Positions 7,083 through 16,400 of a stretch of DNA of 31,670 nucleotides are shown here, piece after piece. The stretch is taken from the NCBI GenBank assembly GCA_934270345.1, contig CAKQPT010000026.1:1-31670 (forward strand), read 5' to 3'. Position 1 is the stretch's first letter; the number at the start of each line of letters is the position of its first letter. The DNA comes from an uncultured Oribacterium sp. Its GTDB lineage: Bacteria; Bacillota; Clostridia; Lachnospirales; Lachnospiraceae. A program made the translations under genes and the position numbers. The notes below the pieces were generated by a model. The model did no database searches. It saw only the letters and a list, made by a program, of their open reading frames with translations, and had not been told where the DNA came from.

Positions 7083-9374
7083 ATGAGATTACTGAACTGT
7101 CAAATCGAAAATTTCGGAAAGCTGCACGAGTTGTCGCTGGATTTCCAGGACGGGCTCAATGTCTTCCTCCGGGAGAACGGCTTCGGGAAGTCGACGCTGG
7201 CGGCCTTTATCCGGGTCATGTTCTACGGACTGTCCGGTGAGCGGAAGGCGCAGGACAGCGACAATGAGCGGAAGAAATACCGTCCGTGGCAGGGCGGCAG
7301 CTTCGGCGGCTCGCTCTGCTTCGCGCTCGATGATGGAAAGAGCTACCGCATTACACGGCACTTCGGTGAGCGGAAGGGGCAGGACCAGTTTATGCTCTAC
7401 GATGCGGAGACGAATCTGCCGTCGAAGGACTACAGTGAGCGCATCGGAGAGGAGCTTTTCCATATCGATGAGACCTCCTTCCGGCGCACCTGCTTTATCG
7501 GACAGCAGGCGCTCGAAACCGGTGTCACCTCAGAAATCAACGCGCGCATCGGCAATGTCTCGGAGGATCCGGAGGACATGAACCGCTACGCTGAGGTCAT
7601 CGGGCAGCTGAAGGATGAGATCAATGCACTTTCACCGGCGCGTCGGACCGGTGCGATCTTTAAGAAACGCCTCGAGCTCGAGGAGCTGAAGGCCGGCTGT
7701 GCCGGTCGGGAAGCGGAAGAGCAGCAGGCGGTCGACGGGGCAGCCGCACTCCACCAGGCGCGCGAAACGAGGCAGCGCCTGCAGTCGGTGCTGGAGAGTA
7801 CGAACCGGCGACTGGTCCAGCAGAGCCAGCAGCAGGACGCGATCCGGGACCGGATGGAGTATGACCGACTGTGCGCAGCCCGCAGCGAGAGTGTGACGCG
7901 GCTGCTGGAGCAGGAGCGGCGCTACCTCGGCGCGTCCTTTGATGAGTTGAGCGGAGAGCAGCGTGCACAGCAGCTGCAGCGGGAGCTGCGGCGTCTCCAG
8001 GAGATTTTCCGGAGCGGACTGCCCTCGGAGGCGGAGATGCGCGGCGCGGAGAAGCGCCTCGGACGCATCGCGTGGCTGGCGGACCGGATCGCCGGCCTCG
8101 AGCAGCAGGGCGGGCGCCGGAGACGGAAGGCATCGCCGCAGAAGAGTGCACAGCAGACACGCGCCTTTGCCGGGCTGCTGCTGTCCCTCCTTCTGCTGCT
8201 CCTCGGTGTGTACTGTCTTCTTCATTTCAGCGGAAACATCATGCCGGGTGTCGTGCTGCTCGGTCTCGCGGCGCTCGCGCTGCTGCTGTCTGCCGGTCGC
8301 TTCGTGAAAAGCACCGGGACGAAGAGTGATGATCAGGAGCGCATGGCGGCGATGCAGAACATGAGTGTGGAGTTCGAGCGCCTCAACCAGGAGCTGAATC
8401 GCTTCCTCGGCCGCTTTTATCCGGATATGGAGTACAGCGCTGCCACGGATTATCTCGCCGTGGCGGAGGGTGACGATGCCGGCGGCGAAGACATTGACCG
8501 AAGACACCCGAACCGGGCAGCCCTGCTCCGTCGGCTCGGCACGGACATGCTCGCCTACAGCCGGCTCACGGATATCCGAACCAGCGCCATCGAGCTCTCG
8601 AAGCGGCAGCAGGCGCAGGCTGCCTTCGAGCAGAGCCACGATATGGAGCCGCTGCGCGCCATTCGGCGACCGGCGGAGGCGGCGGAGAGTCTCGCGACGC
8701 TGAGTCAGCAGATGCAGACGCTGCGGGCCCAGATGGAGGAGCTCGATGCCCGGATCCAGCAGCTGTCTTCGCAGCAGGAAACGTCGGAACGCCGTCTCGC
8801 GGAGCTTTACGAGATGGAGCGGCACGCGCAGCAGGCTCTCGAGGAGCTCGCCGCGATGGAGCAGCGCTACCACCTCCTGACGCTCGTCCGCGACCACCTC
8901 ACGAAGGCACGGAACGACTTCACGAAGCAGTACATGGACCCGATGATGGACGCGTTCACGAAGTATTACCGTATTCTGGCCAATGCCTCGGATGCGACGC
9001 TGGCGACCACCCCGGACGGAACGATGCCAGAGACGACTTCGCCGATGCCCGCGCCTGCAGGCAGTGCGGCGCTCGTTTCCTCACAGGCGACGATTCCGTT
9101 CCGCATGGATGCAGATTTCAACGTGCATCTCCTCGCAGAAGGAGAGGAGCGCAATACGGAGCTTCTCTCCGCCGGCTACCGGAATCTCGTGGAGCTCGCA
9201 CGGCGCATGGCCTTCATCGACGCCATGTATGAGGAGGAGAAGCCCTTCATCCTCCTCGATGACCCGTTCATCAACCTGGACCCGCCGAAGGTCGAGGGCG
9301 GCATGCGCTTCCTCGAAGCCATCGCCCGCGACCACCAGGTGATCTACTTCACCTGCCATGAAAGCCGTCAATAA
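7083..9374 (+). CDS. yhaN: SMC-like ATPase with internal membrane segments, YhaN type
   Basis: The 763-residue protein pairs with the upstream nuclease like Rad50 with Mre11. The N-terminal ATPase half has RENGFGKST (residues 30-38), in which the first glycine of the Walker A pattern is Arg. Long Gln/Glu/Arg-rich coiled coils follow (about 190-350 and 420-620). The C-terminal half has an ABC-type signature LLSAGYRNLVELAR and Walker B FILLDDPFINLD. Two hydrophobic helices at about 358-408 interrupt the coiled coil, as in Bacillus YhaN, and should tether it to the membrane. The start follows AAGGAT, and a strong terminator closes the operon. ATPase family is certain; the repair role is inferred. 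Confidence 0.85.
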   Translation: MRLLNCQIENFGKLHELSLDFQDGLNVFLRENGFGKSTLAAFIRVMFYGLSGERKAQDSDNERKKYRPWQGGSFGGSLCFALDDGKSYRITRHFGERKGQDQFMLYDAETNLPSKDYSERIGEELFHIDETSFRRTCFIGQQALETGVTSEINARIGNVSEDPEDMNRYAEVIGQLKDEINALSPARRTGAIFKKRLELEELKAGCAGREAEEQQAVDGAAALHQARETRQRLQSVLESTNRRLVQQSQQQDAIRDRMEYDRLCAARSESVTRLLEQERRYLGASFDELSGEQRAQQLQRELRRLQEIFRSGLPSEAEMRGAEKRLGRIAWLADRIAGLEQQGGRRRRKASPQKSAQQTRAFAGLLLSLLLLLLGVYCLLHFSGNIMPGVVLLGLAALALLLSAGRFVKSTGTKSDDQERMAAMQNMSVEFERLNQELNRFLGRFYPDMEYSAATDYLAVAEGDDAGGEDIDRRHPNRAALLRRLGTDMLAYSRLTDIRTSAIELSKRQQAQAAFEQSHDMEPLRAIRRPAEAAESLATLSQQMQTLRAQMEELDARIQQLSSQQETSERRLAELYEMERHAQQALEELAAMEQRYHLLTLVRDHLTKARNDFTKQYMDPMMDAFTKYYRILANASDATLATTPDGTMPETTSPMPAPAGSAALVSSQATIPFRMDADFNVHLLAEGEERNTELLSAGYRNLVELARRMAFIDAMYEEEKPFILLDDPFINLDPPKVEGGMRFLEAIARDHQVIYFTCHESRQ

Positions 9375-9377
9375 AAG

Positions 9378-9420
9378 AAACCACCGTACAAGCGGGTCTT
9401 ACGCTGTACGGTGGTTTTCT
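9378..9420. terminator. Intrinsic terminator between yhaN and the GntR gene
   Basis: AAACCACCGTACAAGCG pairs with CGCTGTACGGTGGTTTT with one bulged base, followed by T/C-rich sequence. It lies directly after the yhaN stop and before the convergent GntR gene, and has A/T runs on both sides, so it may serve both strands. Confidence 0.88.
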
Positions 9421-9457
9421 GTTCGTTACATACTGAAAATGCAACGCGGTCGTCTTT

Positions 9458-10177
9458 TTAACGCTTTTTTGATTTCTTTCCGGCCTCCGAAGTGGCTTCC
9501 GCCTCTTCATCGACGAGGTTCTGTGAAACGGTCATCTCCTGATTATCGATGTGCTCCTTCATCAGTGTCTTCGCACGGATGAGATCACGGATCCGGATGG
9601 CCTGCAGGATCTCTTCATGCTCATGCACGAGGATGCCACGCTTCGCCTCATCCTTGATGTACTCGAGACGATAGCGGTACATCTGCTCCCGGAGATTATT
9701 GATCATCTGGACGAGCTTCTCGTTTCCGGAGGCCTTATAGATGATGTCATGGTAGGCCTCGTCGGCCTCGGCGATCTCGATCTCCGTGCCGCCGTTCTTC
9801 ACGACCTTCTGAAAATGATCCTCGGCGGCGCTCAGCTCCCGAAGCTCTTCGTCCGAGATCCGCTGGCAGGCGAGGTCCGTCGCCAGCTCCTCCAGGGCAC
9901 CACGCACCTCGAGGGTATCCTGCAGATTCTTGTGGGAGATCTTCGCAACCTCGGCACCACGACGCGGAATCATCAGTACGAGACCTTCCAGCTCCAGCTT
10001 TCGGATCGCCTCACGAATCGGTGTACGGGAGACCCCGAGCTTCTCGGCGAGCTGGATCTCCATGAGACGCTCACCCGGCTTCAGCTCGCCTTTCAGGATC
10101 GCCTGACGGAGTGTGTTGAACACGAGATCCCGTAAAGGAAGATATTCATTCATATTAACTGTAAAATCATTCATCAC
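9458..10177 (-). CDS. GntR-family transcriptional regulator, FCD (FadR) subfamily
   Basis: The protein has an N-terminal winged helix (VFNTLRQAILKGELKPGERL, then the recognition region LGVSRTPIREAIRKLELEGLV) and a C-terminal all-helical FCD ligand domain with EVRGALEELA and metal- or ligand-binding Asp/His positions (EADEAYHDIIY, VHEHEEILQAI). Such regulators sense carboxylates or sugar acids. The C-terminus ends in a Lys/Arg-rich tail. GGAGG lies 9 bases before a GTG at 10177 and 12 before an ATG at 10174; either may be used, giving 239 or 238 residues. It follows ispE by 26 bp and is probably co-transcribed. The target genes are not evident here. Confidence 0.9.
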   Translation of the reverse strand: MMNDFTVNMNEYLPLRDLVFNTLRQAILKGELKPGERLMEIQLAEKLGVSRTPIREAIRKLELEGLVLMIPRRGAEVAKISHKNLQDTLEVRGALEELATDLACQRISDEELRELSAAEDHFQKVVKNGGTEIEIAEADEAYHDIIYKASGNEKLVQMINNLREQMYRYRLEYIKDEAKRGILVHEHEEILQAIRIRDLIRAKTLMKEHIDNQEMTVSQNLVDEEAEATSEAGKKSKKR

Positions 10178-10203
10178 TGTACTTGTCCTCCGAAGAAAGT
10201 CGT

Positions 10204-11121
10204 TCACTGACGAGCCCGACGGCCCGATGCGCTTCTGGATGGCTGCTGCCATGGTTCGGTGAGGTATACCTGCTTCGCGAGGCCGCTTCCCTTTGCGGAA
10301 AGCAGTGCCTGATAGCAGGTCTGAGCCTTTTCGGGATCATCGAAGAGGCCGAACACCGTCGGGCCGGAGCCGGACATCATGGCGTTCAGCGCGCCGAGCT
10401 CCATCATACGCTCTTTGATGGATTCGATTTCCGGATGCTGTCGGCTGGTGACGGTTTCAAGGATATTGCCCATCTGTCCGGCGACCGCGCGTACATCCTG
10501 CGCCTTCAGAGCTTCGATCACCTGATCGACATCCGGGTGGGCCTCCGCCGGAAGCGTGTTTACATGCAGGTTCTCGTAGACGGCCTTCGTGGATACCGAG
10601 ATCGCCGGCTTCGCAAGCACGATCGAGCAGGCCGGCAGTGCCGGAAGCGGGGTCAGGATCTCGCCGATCCCCTCGGAAAGTGCCGTTCCGCGCATGAGAC
10701 AGAACGGGATGTCGGCCCCGAGCTGCACGCCTCGCTTCTTCAGTTCTTCGAGACTCAGCCGGAGATCAAAGAGCCGGTTCATACCGTACAGTACCGCGGC
10801 GGCATCTGCAGATCCCCCCGCCATACCGGCAGCCACCGGGATGACCTTTCGAAGGGACATCCGGACACCGCCCTCGAGATGGAACTCGTCCATCAGCATC
10901 TTCGCTGCCCGGTACATGAGATTGTTTTCATTGACCGGCAGGAACGGCAGATTGGTTTTCAGTACGATGCCCGGCGTGTCGGTTCGCTCCATATCGATGT
11001 TGTCGTGAAGCTTCACGGTCTGCATGATCATGCGGACATCATGATAGCCGTTCGGGCGCTGCCGCAGTACGTCGAGCGACAGATTGATTTTTCCATACGC
11101 CTGAAGTCGGATACGATTCAT
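10204..11121 (-). CDS. ispE: 4-diphosphocytidyl-2-C-methyl-D-erythritol kinase
   Basis: This GHMP-family kinase phosphorylates CDP-methylerythritol in the MEP route to isoprenoids. The 305 residues show AYGKINLSLDV at the N-terminus, the ATP-binding loop PVAAGMAGGSADAA, the segment LGADIPFCL, and the C-terminal GHMP motif MMSGSGPTVFGLF. The tail ends in a basic, low-complexity stretch. The ATG at 11121 has AGGA 4 bases upstream; a GTG just before it is the alternative. It is followed closely by a GntR regulator, and such an ispE-GntR arrangement is common in clostridia in my recollection. Assignment is secure. Confidence 0.96.
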   Translation of the reverse strand: MNRIRLQAYGKINLSLDVLRQRPNGYHDVRMIMQTVKLHDNIDMERTDTPGIVLKTNLPFLPVNENNLMYRAAKMLMDEFHLEGGVRMSLRKVIPVAAGMAGGSADAAAVLYGMNRLFDLRLSLEELKKRGVQLGADIPFCLMRGTALSEGIGEILTPLPALPACSIVLAKPAISVSTKAVYENLHVNTLPAEAHPDVDQVIEALKAQDVRAVAGQMGNILETVTSRQHPEIESIKERMMELGALNAMMSGSGPTVFGLFDDPEKAQTCYQALLSAKGSGLAKQVYLTEPWQQPSRSASGRRARQ

Positions 11122-11172
11122 CACTTCCTGTTTTCCTCACTTTGTATTTTGGCCTTTGTATACATTACTCTT

Positions 11173-11201
11173 ATTTTAGGGCATCCCGTCGCTGAAAGCA
11201 A
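11173..11201 (-). promoter_or_regulatory. Promoter of ispE
   Basis: On the minus strand TTGCTT (11196-11201) and TAAAAT (11173-11178) are 17 bp apart, about 50 bp before the ispE start. Between here and 11367 I see no gene, only a small inverted repeat CGGAAAA/TTTTCCG at 11325-11344. Confidence 0.55.
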
Positions 11202-11367
11202 GTAGTCCTCTTCTCAGATGCACAGAAATAGAAACAATTGGATCAGCATCAGCATCCGTCGCTTGCCCTCCGGGCTCCTCGCCTCGACGATTTCTAAACA
11301 AAATATTAAATTTTGCATATGGAACGGAAAACAGCGATTTTCCGACGTTTTTCGTGGAACTGTTGAA

Positions 11368-11396
11368 TTGACAAAAGAAAAGTGTATGAGTATACT
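11368..11396 (+). promoter_or_regulatory. Consensus sigma-A promoter of the tetR-efflux operon
   Basis: A perfect TTGACA (11368-11373), a 17-bp spacer and TATACT (11391-11396). Transcription should start around 11403, immediately before two palindromic operators. A promoter this strong directly ahead of operators implies tight repression. Confidence 0.85.
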
Positions 11397-11407
11397 CTCT
11401 GATGTTA

Positions 11408-11441
11408 GTGACAGGTTGTCACTTTTAATGACATGATGTCA
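11408..11441. promoter_or_regulatory. Two tandem palindromic operators, TGACA-N3-TGTCA
   Basis: GTGACAGGTTGTCAC (11408-11422) and TGACATGATGTCA (11429-11441) share the same half-sites TGACA and TGTCA with a 3-bp centre. Their centres, 11415 and 11435, are 20 bp apart, close to two helical turns, so two repressor dimers would sit on nearly the same face. They lie directly downstream of the promoter's start point and about 85 bp before tetR, as expected for autoregulation by the TetR protein. The repeats are seen; the binding protein is inferred. Confidence 0.8.
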
Positions 11442-11524
11442 CTTATTCGGAAAATGATACCGGCACAGGCGTGAGGCAGTCAATCAGCGGAGCGTTCGAG
11501 GCGCCGTCAAGGAGAGGAGAATCT

Positions 11525-12193
11525 ATGGCGACGGAAAGATTTCTTAAGCTTTCCCAGGACAAAAAAGACAGAATATTACAGGCAGCAAGGCATGAATTTG
11601 CGAGGGCCCCGTTTGAGGATGCCTCGATCAATCAGATTATCAGGGAAGCCGGGATCTCTCGCGGTAGCTTCTATACCTACTTCGAGGATAAGATGGATCT
11701 TCTCCACTATGTATTCCGTGACGAGGGGATGAAGAATGAACAGTACTTCCGGGAGCTTCTGCTTCGGAAGCAGGGAAACTACTGGGAAGCGCTTCATGAA
11801 TGGGTCTTCAGCATCGAAAAGCTCATTGACGAGGGCTCCATCCAGGAAGACATCAACATCATGACGCAGAGCGGGATGATGCAGCGCATCCTCGCGTTCA
11901 CCGAAAGCGGAAAGATGGACCATGCGGAGATCGCGAAGACGGAGTGGTTTCGAAAACAGGTCGATCCGGGCTGCTTCCGGCACGTTGACCGGCCGCGGCA
12001 GTTTGAGGCCATCATCCGACTCGGGATGGCCATCGCGATGATGACCCTCATGGCGCTCATCGGACATACGAAGGAGCATCACGCGCGTATCCTTCAGAAC
12101 TTTGAGATGGAACTCGCGGTTCTGCGGGAAGGCGCGGATCCGCAGTTCCGTACGGAAGAGGAGCCTGCCGGTGAGGTGAGCACGGGCGCGTAA
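11525..12193 (+). CDS. TetR/AcrR-family repressor of the efflux operon
   Basis: The 222-residue protein has a typical TetR N-terminus: KKDRILQAARHEFA, then the helix-turn-helix DASINQIIREAGISRGSFYTYFEDKMDLL (about residues 28-56), followed by a helical ligand domain without close resemblance to a known drug sensor. An ATG at 11471 in frame exists, but GGAGAGGAG sits 5 bases before the ATG at 11525, which begins the conserved region. It is the first gene of a run with the membrane fusion protein and RND pump and probably represses all of them from the operators at 11408-11441. The inducer is unknown. Confidence 0.92.
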   Translation: MATERFLKLSQDKKDRILQAARHEFARAPFEDASINQIIREAGISRGSFYTYFEDKMDLLHYVFRDEGMKNEQYFRELLLRKQGNYWEALHEWVFSIEKLIDEGSIQEDINIMTQSGMMQRILAFTESGKMDHAEIAKTEWFRKQVDPGCFRHVDRPRQFEAIIRLGMAIAMMTLMALIGHTKEHHARILQNFEMELAVLREGADPQFRTEEEPAGEVSTGA

Positions 12194-12289
12194 GCCATCT
12201 GTGTTCAGGTCGATAACATTGGCCGGATGCAGTAAAGGTCGGAAGATAGAACGGGAAAACTACAAAATCAGAAAAACAGGAGATTATAT

Positions 12290-13453
12290 ATGAAGAAACA
12301 GGTAAAAATCGCCATCGGTGCCGTCATCGTGCTCGGCTTTGCGGGCCTCGTGGCGACGCGTATGATGAAGCCACAGGAAGAGATCCAGACGAAGGGACTG
12401 CCGGCGGTGACGCTGACCACAGCGACTGAGGGAAACATCGAGCAGATGACCTCGCTCATGGGCACGGTTCAGCCGTCCGATACCTACTATATCACCCCGA
12501 AGGTGGCCGGTGAGCTGGTCGAGATCTATGTGCAGAACGGTCAGTCCGTCGAGGCGGGCGCGCCGATTGCGAAGATCGATAATCAGAAGCAGATCGATGC
12601 CGCGAAGTCTCAGCTGGAAGCGGCCAATGCTTCCGTTCAGGCGGCTTCGCAGCAGGCAGCGACCGCGCAGGATGCGGTGAATCGTATGACACCGCTCTAC
12701 GAGTCCGGCGATATCTCGGTGCAGAGCTATAACCAGACCGCGAATTCCGCGAAGGCAGCGGCTTCTCAGGTAGATGCCGCGAAGGCCCAGGCGGCGAGTG
12801 CGAAGCTGAACTATGAGAGCCAGGTAGAGTTCGCCACGGTGACCGCACCGGCGGCCGGCGTCGTACAGAATCAGAACATGACCCTGCACGGCATGGTATC
12901 CCAGTCCTCCCAGCTCTGCGTCATCACCGGTACGGGTGCGAAGGTCGTCAAGTTTAACGTGACGGAGGATGTCCTTCAGAACCTGACGATGGGTCAGACC
13001 GTGACGGTGGAAAAGAACGGCAGCAGCTACAGTGGTACGGTCACGAAGCTGACGAAGCTCGTGGATCCGCAGTCGGGACTCTTCCCGGTGGAGGCGACCC
13101 TGGCCGGTGCGGATGCCCTTTCTGACGGCAGCAGCACGAAGCTTTCGCTGGTGGCCGCGAAGGCGGACCATACCCTTCTCGTGCCGGTGGATGCCGTGTA
13201 CTATTCCGGTGGAAATCCATACGTGTATACCTATGAAAACGGGCTTGTGAAGCGTGTCTTCATCACCACAGGCATCTCCGATGATCAGTATTATGAAGTA
13301 ACGGATGGTCTCGATGGCACGGAGCAGATCGTGAACAGCTGGACCGATGACATCTATGATGGCGCCGAGGTCCGCATCGCGGATGCAGACGGCCAGACGA
13401 CCGGAGAGTCATCCACAGAGGCAGCGACGACCGAGACCAGTGCAGCAGACTGA
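12290..13453 (+). CDS. Efflux RND transporter adaptor (membrane fusion protein, HlyD/AcrA family)
   Basis: The 387-residue protein has an N-terminal signal or anchor helix (residues about 5-24), then a barrel-sandwich (lipoyl) half-motif VAGELVEIYVQNGQSVEAGAPIAKID, a coiled-coil hairpin rich in Ala and Gln (about 100-185), the second lipoyl half TVTAPAAGVV, and beta-barrel and membrane-proximal domains. It ends in a Thr/Ser/Glu-rich tail. Adaptors of this type connect an RND pump to an exit duct or extracellular face. AGGAG precedes the start, 96 bp after tetR, and the pump begins 18 bp downstream. The family is certain; the cargo is unknown. Confidence 0.93.
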   Translation: MKKQVKIAIGAVIVLGFAGLVATRMMKPQEEIQTKGLPAVTLTTATEGNIEQMTSLMGTVQPSDTYYITPKVAGELVEIYVQNGQSVEAGAPIAKIDNQKQIDAAKSQLEAANASVQAASQQAATAQDAVNRMTPLYESGDISVQSYNQTANSAKAAASQVDAAKAQAASAKLNYESQVEFATVTAPAAGVVQNQNMTLHGMVSQSSQLCVITGTGAKVVKFNVTEDVLQNLTMGQTVTVEKNGSSYSGTVTKLTKLVDPQSGLFPVEATLAGADALSDGSSTKLSLVAAKADHTLLVPVDAVYYSGGNPYVYTYENGLVKRVFITTGISDDQYYEVTDGLDGTEQIVNSWTDDIYDGAEVRIADADGQTTGESSTEAATTETSAAD

Positions 13454-13471
13454 ACCTGAGGAGAGAACAAC

Positions 13472-16400
13472 ATGCATAAAATAACCGAATTTGTCCTGAA
13501 AAGACCGGTTACCACCTTCCTCGTGGTTCTCAGTCTGATCTTTTTCGGATTCATGTCCATCACGAATCAGAAGATGGAGCTTATGTCCGATATCGATATG
13601 CCGATGATGATCGTCACCACGACCTACGCGGGCGCATCACCGGAGGATGTGGATAAGCTGATCACGAAGCCGATCGAGGATGGTGTATCCGTCCTGTCGG
13701 ATGTCAAGGAGGTCACCTCCCGTTCATCGGAAAACTATGGTATGACCATCATCCAGTACGAGTATGGTACAGATATGGATGAGGCCTACGATGCACTGAA
13801 GAAGAAAATCGATGCCATCAAGTCGAAGCTTCCGGACGGTGCGGACGACCCGACCTTTATCGAGATGAGCATGAACGGGCAGCCGTCCATGTACCTCACG
13901 GTACAGAATCCGACGCAGGAAAACATGTACAACTACGTCGAGAATGATATCGCGCCGGAGTTCAGTAAGCTGAGCACGGTGGCGTCGGTGGATACGACCG
14001 GCGGACAGAAGCAGTACGTTCAGATCCAGCTGATCCCGGAGAAGCTGAAGCAGTATCACCTTTCCATGTCGACGGTGGCGCAGCTCGTCAGTGCCGCAGA
14101 TTTCAGTTATCCGGCAGGTACGACCAGCGTCGGCAGCCAGGATCTTTCCGTCACCACCTCGGTCAGCTACCCGGATGTACAGTCGCTTCAGAATATCCCG
14201 ATCGTTACCGGTAACGGCAGTACGATCTACCTGAAGGACATCGCCCTCGTGCAGCTCGCACTGGAGGATAAGTCGGCCATCGGTCGTTACGATGGGAACG
14301 ATACGATGATGCTGAGCATCACGAAGACCCAGGACTCCTCGGCGGTATCCATGTCGAAGGAGGTCATGGAGGAAGTAGGCGAGCTTAAGGCGAAGGATGA
14401 GAACCTCGATATCATCGTCGTACAGGACGAAGCCGATATGATCAGGAGCTCGCTCTCCTCGGTATTCCAGACCATGATCGCCGCGGTCATCATCTCGATG
14501 GTCATCATCTTCATCTTCTTCGGTGACTGGAAGGCATCCCTCATCGTCGGTACCTCCATTCCGATTTCGATTCTGACTGCGCTCATCGCGATGTGGGCGA
14601 TGGGCTACTCCCTCAACATGATCACGATGTCTGCGCTGGTACTCGGCGTCGGCATGATGGTCGATAACTCCATCGTCGTCCTGGAGGCCTGCTTCCGTGC
14701 GATGGATAAGTATGTGGCGATCGGCACGAAGACACGCCGCAGTGCCGCCGTTGAGTCCGTGAAGACCGTCGGTGAGTCCGTGCTCGGCTCCACCGTGACG
14801 ACCTGCGTCGTATTCCTGCCGCTCGGCTTCATGAAGGGCCTGTCCGGACAGTTCTTCGCACCACTCGGTTTCACCATCGTCTTCTGTATGATCGCCTCGC
14901 TGATTTCGGCGATCTCCATCGTACCGCTCTGCTTCGTCTTCTATAAGCCGAAGGAGAACACGAAGGCACCGGCTTATAAGGCGGTCCGTTCCATGCAGTC
15001 GGCGTACCGTCGCATCATGGAGAAGCTGCTCCGTCATAAGAAGATGGTGCTTCTCTCGACCGTCGGACTTCTGATTCTGTCCTTCCTTCTGGCATCGCAG
15101 ATCCGTACGGAGATGATGCCGCAGACCGATCAGGGACAGGTCAATATCACGGTTTCGACGAAGCCGGGTCTCAAGATCGAGGAAGTGGATAAGATCCTTC
15201 AGAACATCGAGGCCATGGTGGCTGCGGATCCGGACACCGAGGACTATATGGTGAGCGCCGGCAGCTCAGGCATGATGTCCATGATGAGCAGCGGCGGCAA
15301 CAGCGTCACGGCATACCTGAAGAAGGACCGCAGCATGTCGACGAAGGAAAAGGCAAACGAGTGGCGAAAGGCCCTCGATGGCACGAAGGATGCGGTCATC
15401 ACCGTCGAGTCCTACAGTATGATGTCGACGATGTCCGTCGATAACGATACCTATTCGACGATCATCACCTCGACGAACTATGACAAGCTGAAGGCGGCGT
15501 CCGATCAGATCGTGGACGAGCTTCGTCAGCGGAAGGATGTCACGGCGGTCCACTCCTCCCTCGAGAATGCGGCACCGCTCATCAAGTTCCATGTCGATCC
15601 GATCAAGGCAGCCGCGGAGGGTCTCACTCCGGTACAGGTCGGACAGCAGCTCTACAGCATGCTTTCCGGTACGAAGGCCATGACCATGCAGGTTGACGAT
15701 GAGGATGTGGATGTCAAGGTCGAGTATCCGAAGGATGAGTATGATCAGCTTCAGAAGGTAGAGGATATCTTCCTGAGCACACCGACCGGTGCCCAGGTGC
15801 AGCTGAAGGATCTCTGCGATATCCGCTTCGAGGATTCTCCGGCGACCATCGTACGGGATGATCGTAAGTATCAGCTGACCATCACGGCGGATTACACGGA
15901 TCTCGCAGACAAGAAGACCTCGAAGACCATCGATCAGGAGGTCATCGCGAAGTACCTTACGAACGGCATCGGCTACCAGGAGAGTTCCAGCACGAAAATG
16001 ATGATGGAGGAGTTCAGCTCGCTGGGAACGGCCATCGTCATCGCCATCTTCCTGATCTGGGTCGTTATGGCGGCACAGTTTGAGTCCATGCGCTTCTCGT
16101 TCATGGTCATGACGACCCTGCCGTTTGCGCTGATCGGTTCCTTCTTCCTGCTGTGGATCGTGGATGCGACGATTTCCATGCCGTCGCTGCTTGGCTTCCT
16201 GATGCTCATCGGTACCGTCGTAAATAACGGTATCCTCTATGTCGATACCGTCAACCAGTATCGTATGGCGATGCCGCTGCAGCGTGCCCTCATCGAGGCC
16301 GGTGCGACCCGACTTCGTCCGATCCTGATGACGACCCTCACGACCGTCGTGTCCATGATTCCGATGGCCATAGGGATCGGTGACAACGGACAGATGATGC

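Noticed and set aside
7632..8897. 421-codon minus-strand frame opposite the YhaN-type ATPase
   Set aside because: Leu/Arg-rich product mirrored from a GC-rich coiled-coil gene; no start signals or domain.
13724..15037. 437-codon minus-strand frame opposite the RND pump gene
   Set aside because: It is a shadow of the strongly conserved pump frame; the product is rich in Arg, His and Asp from mirrored codons and has no initiation signals.
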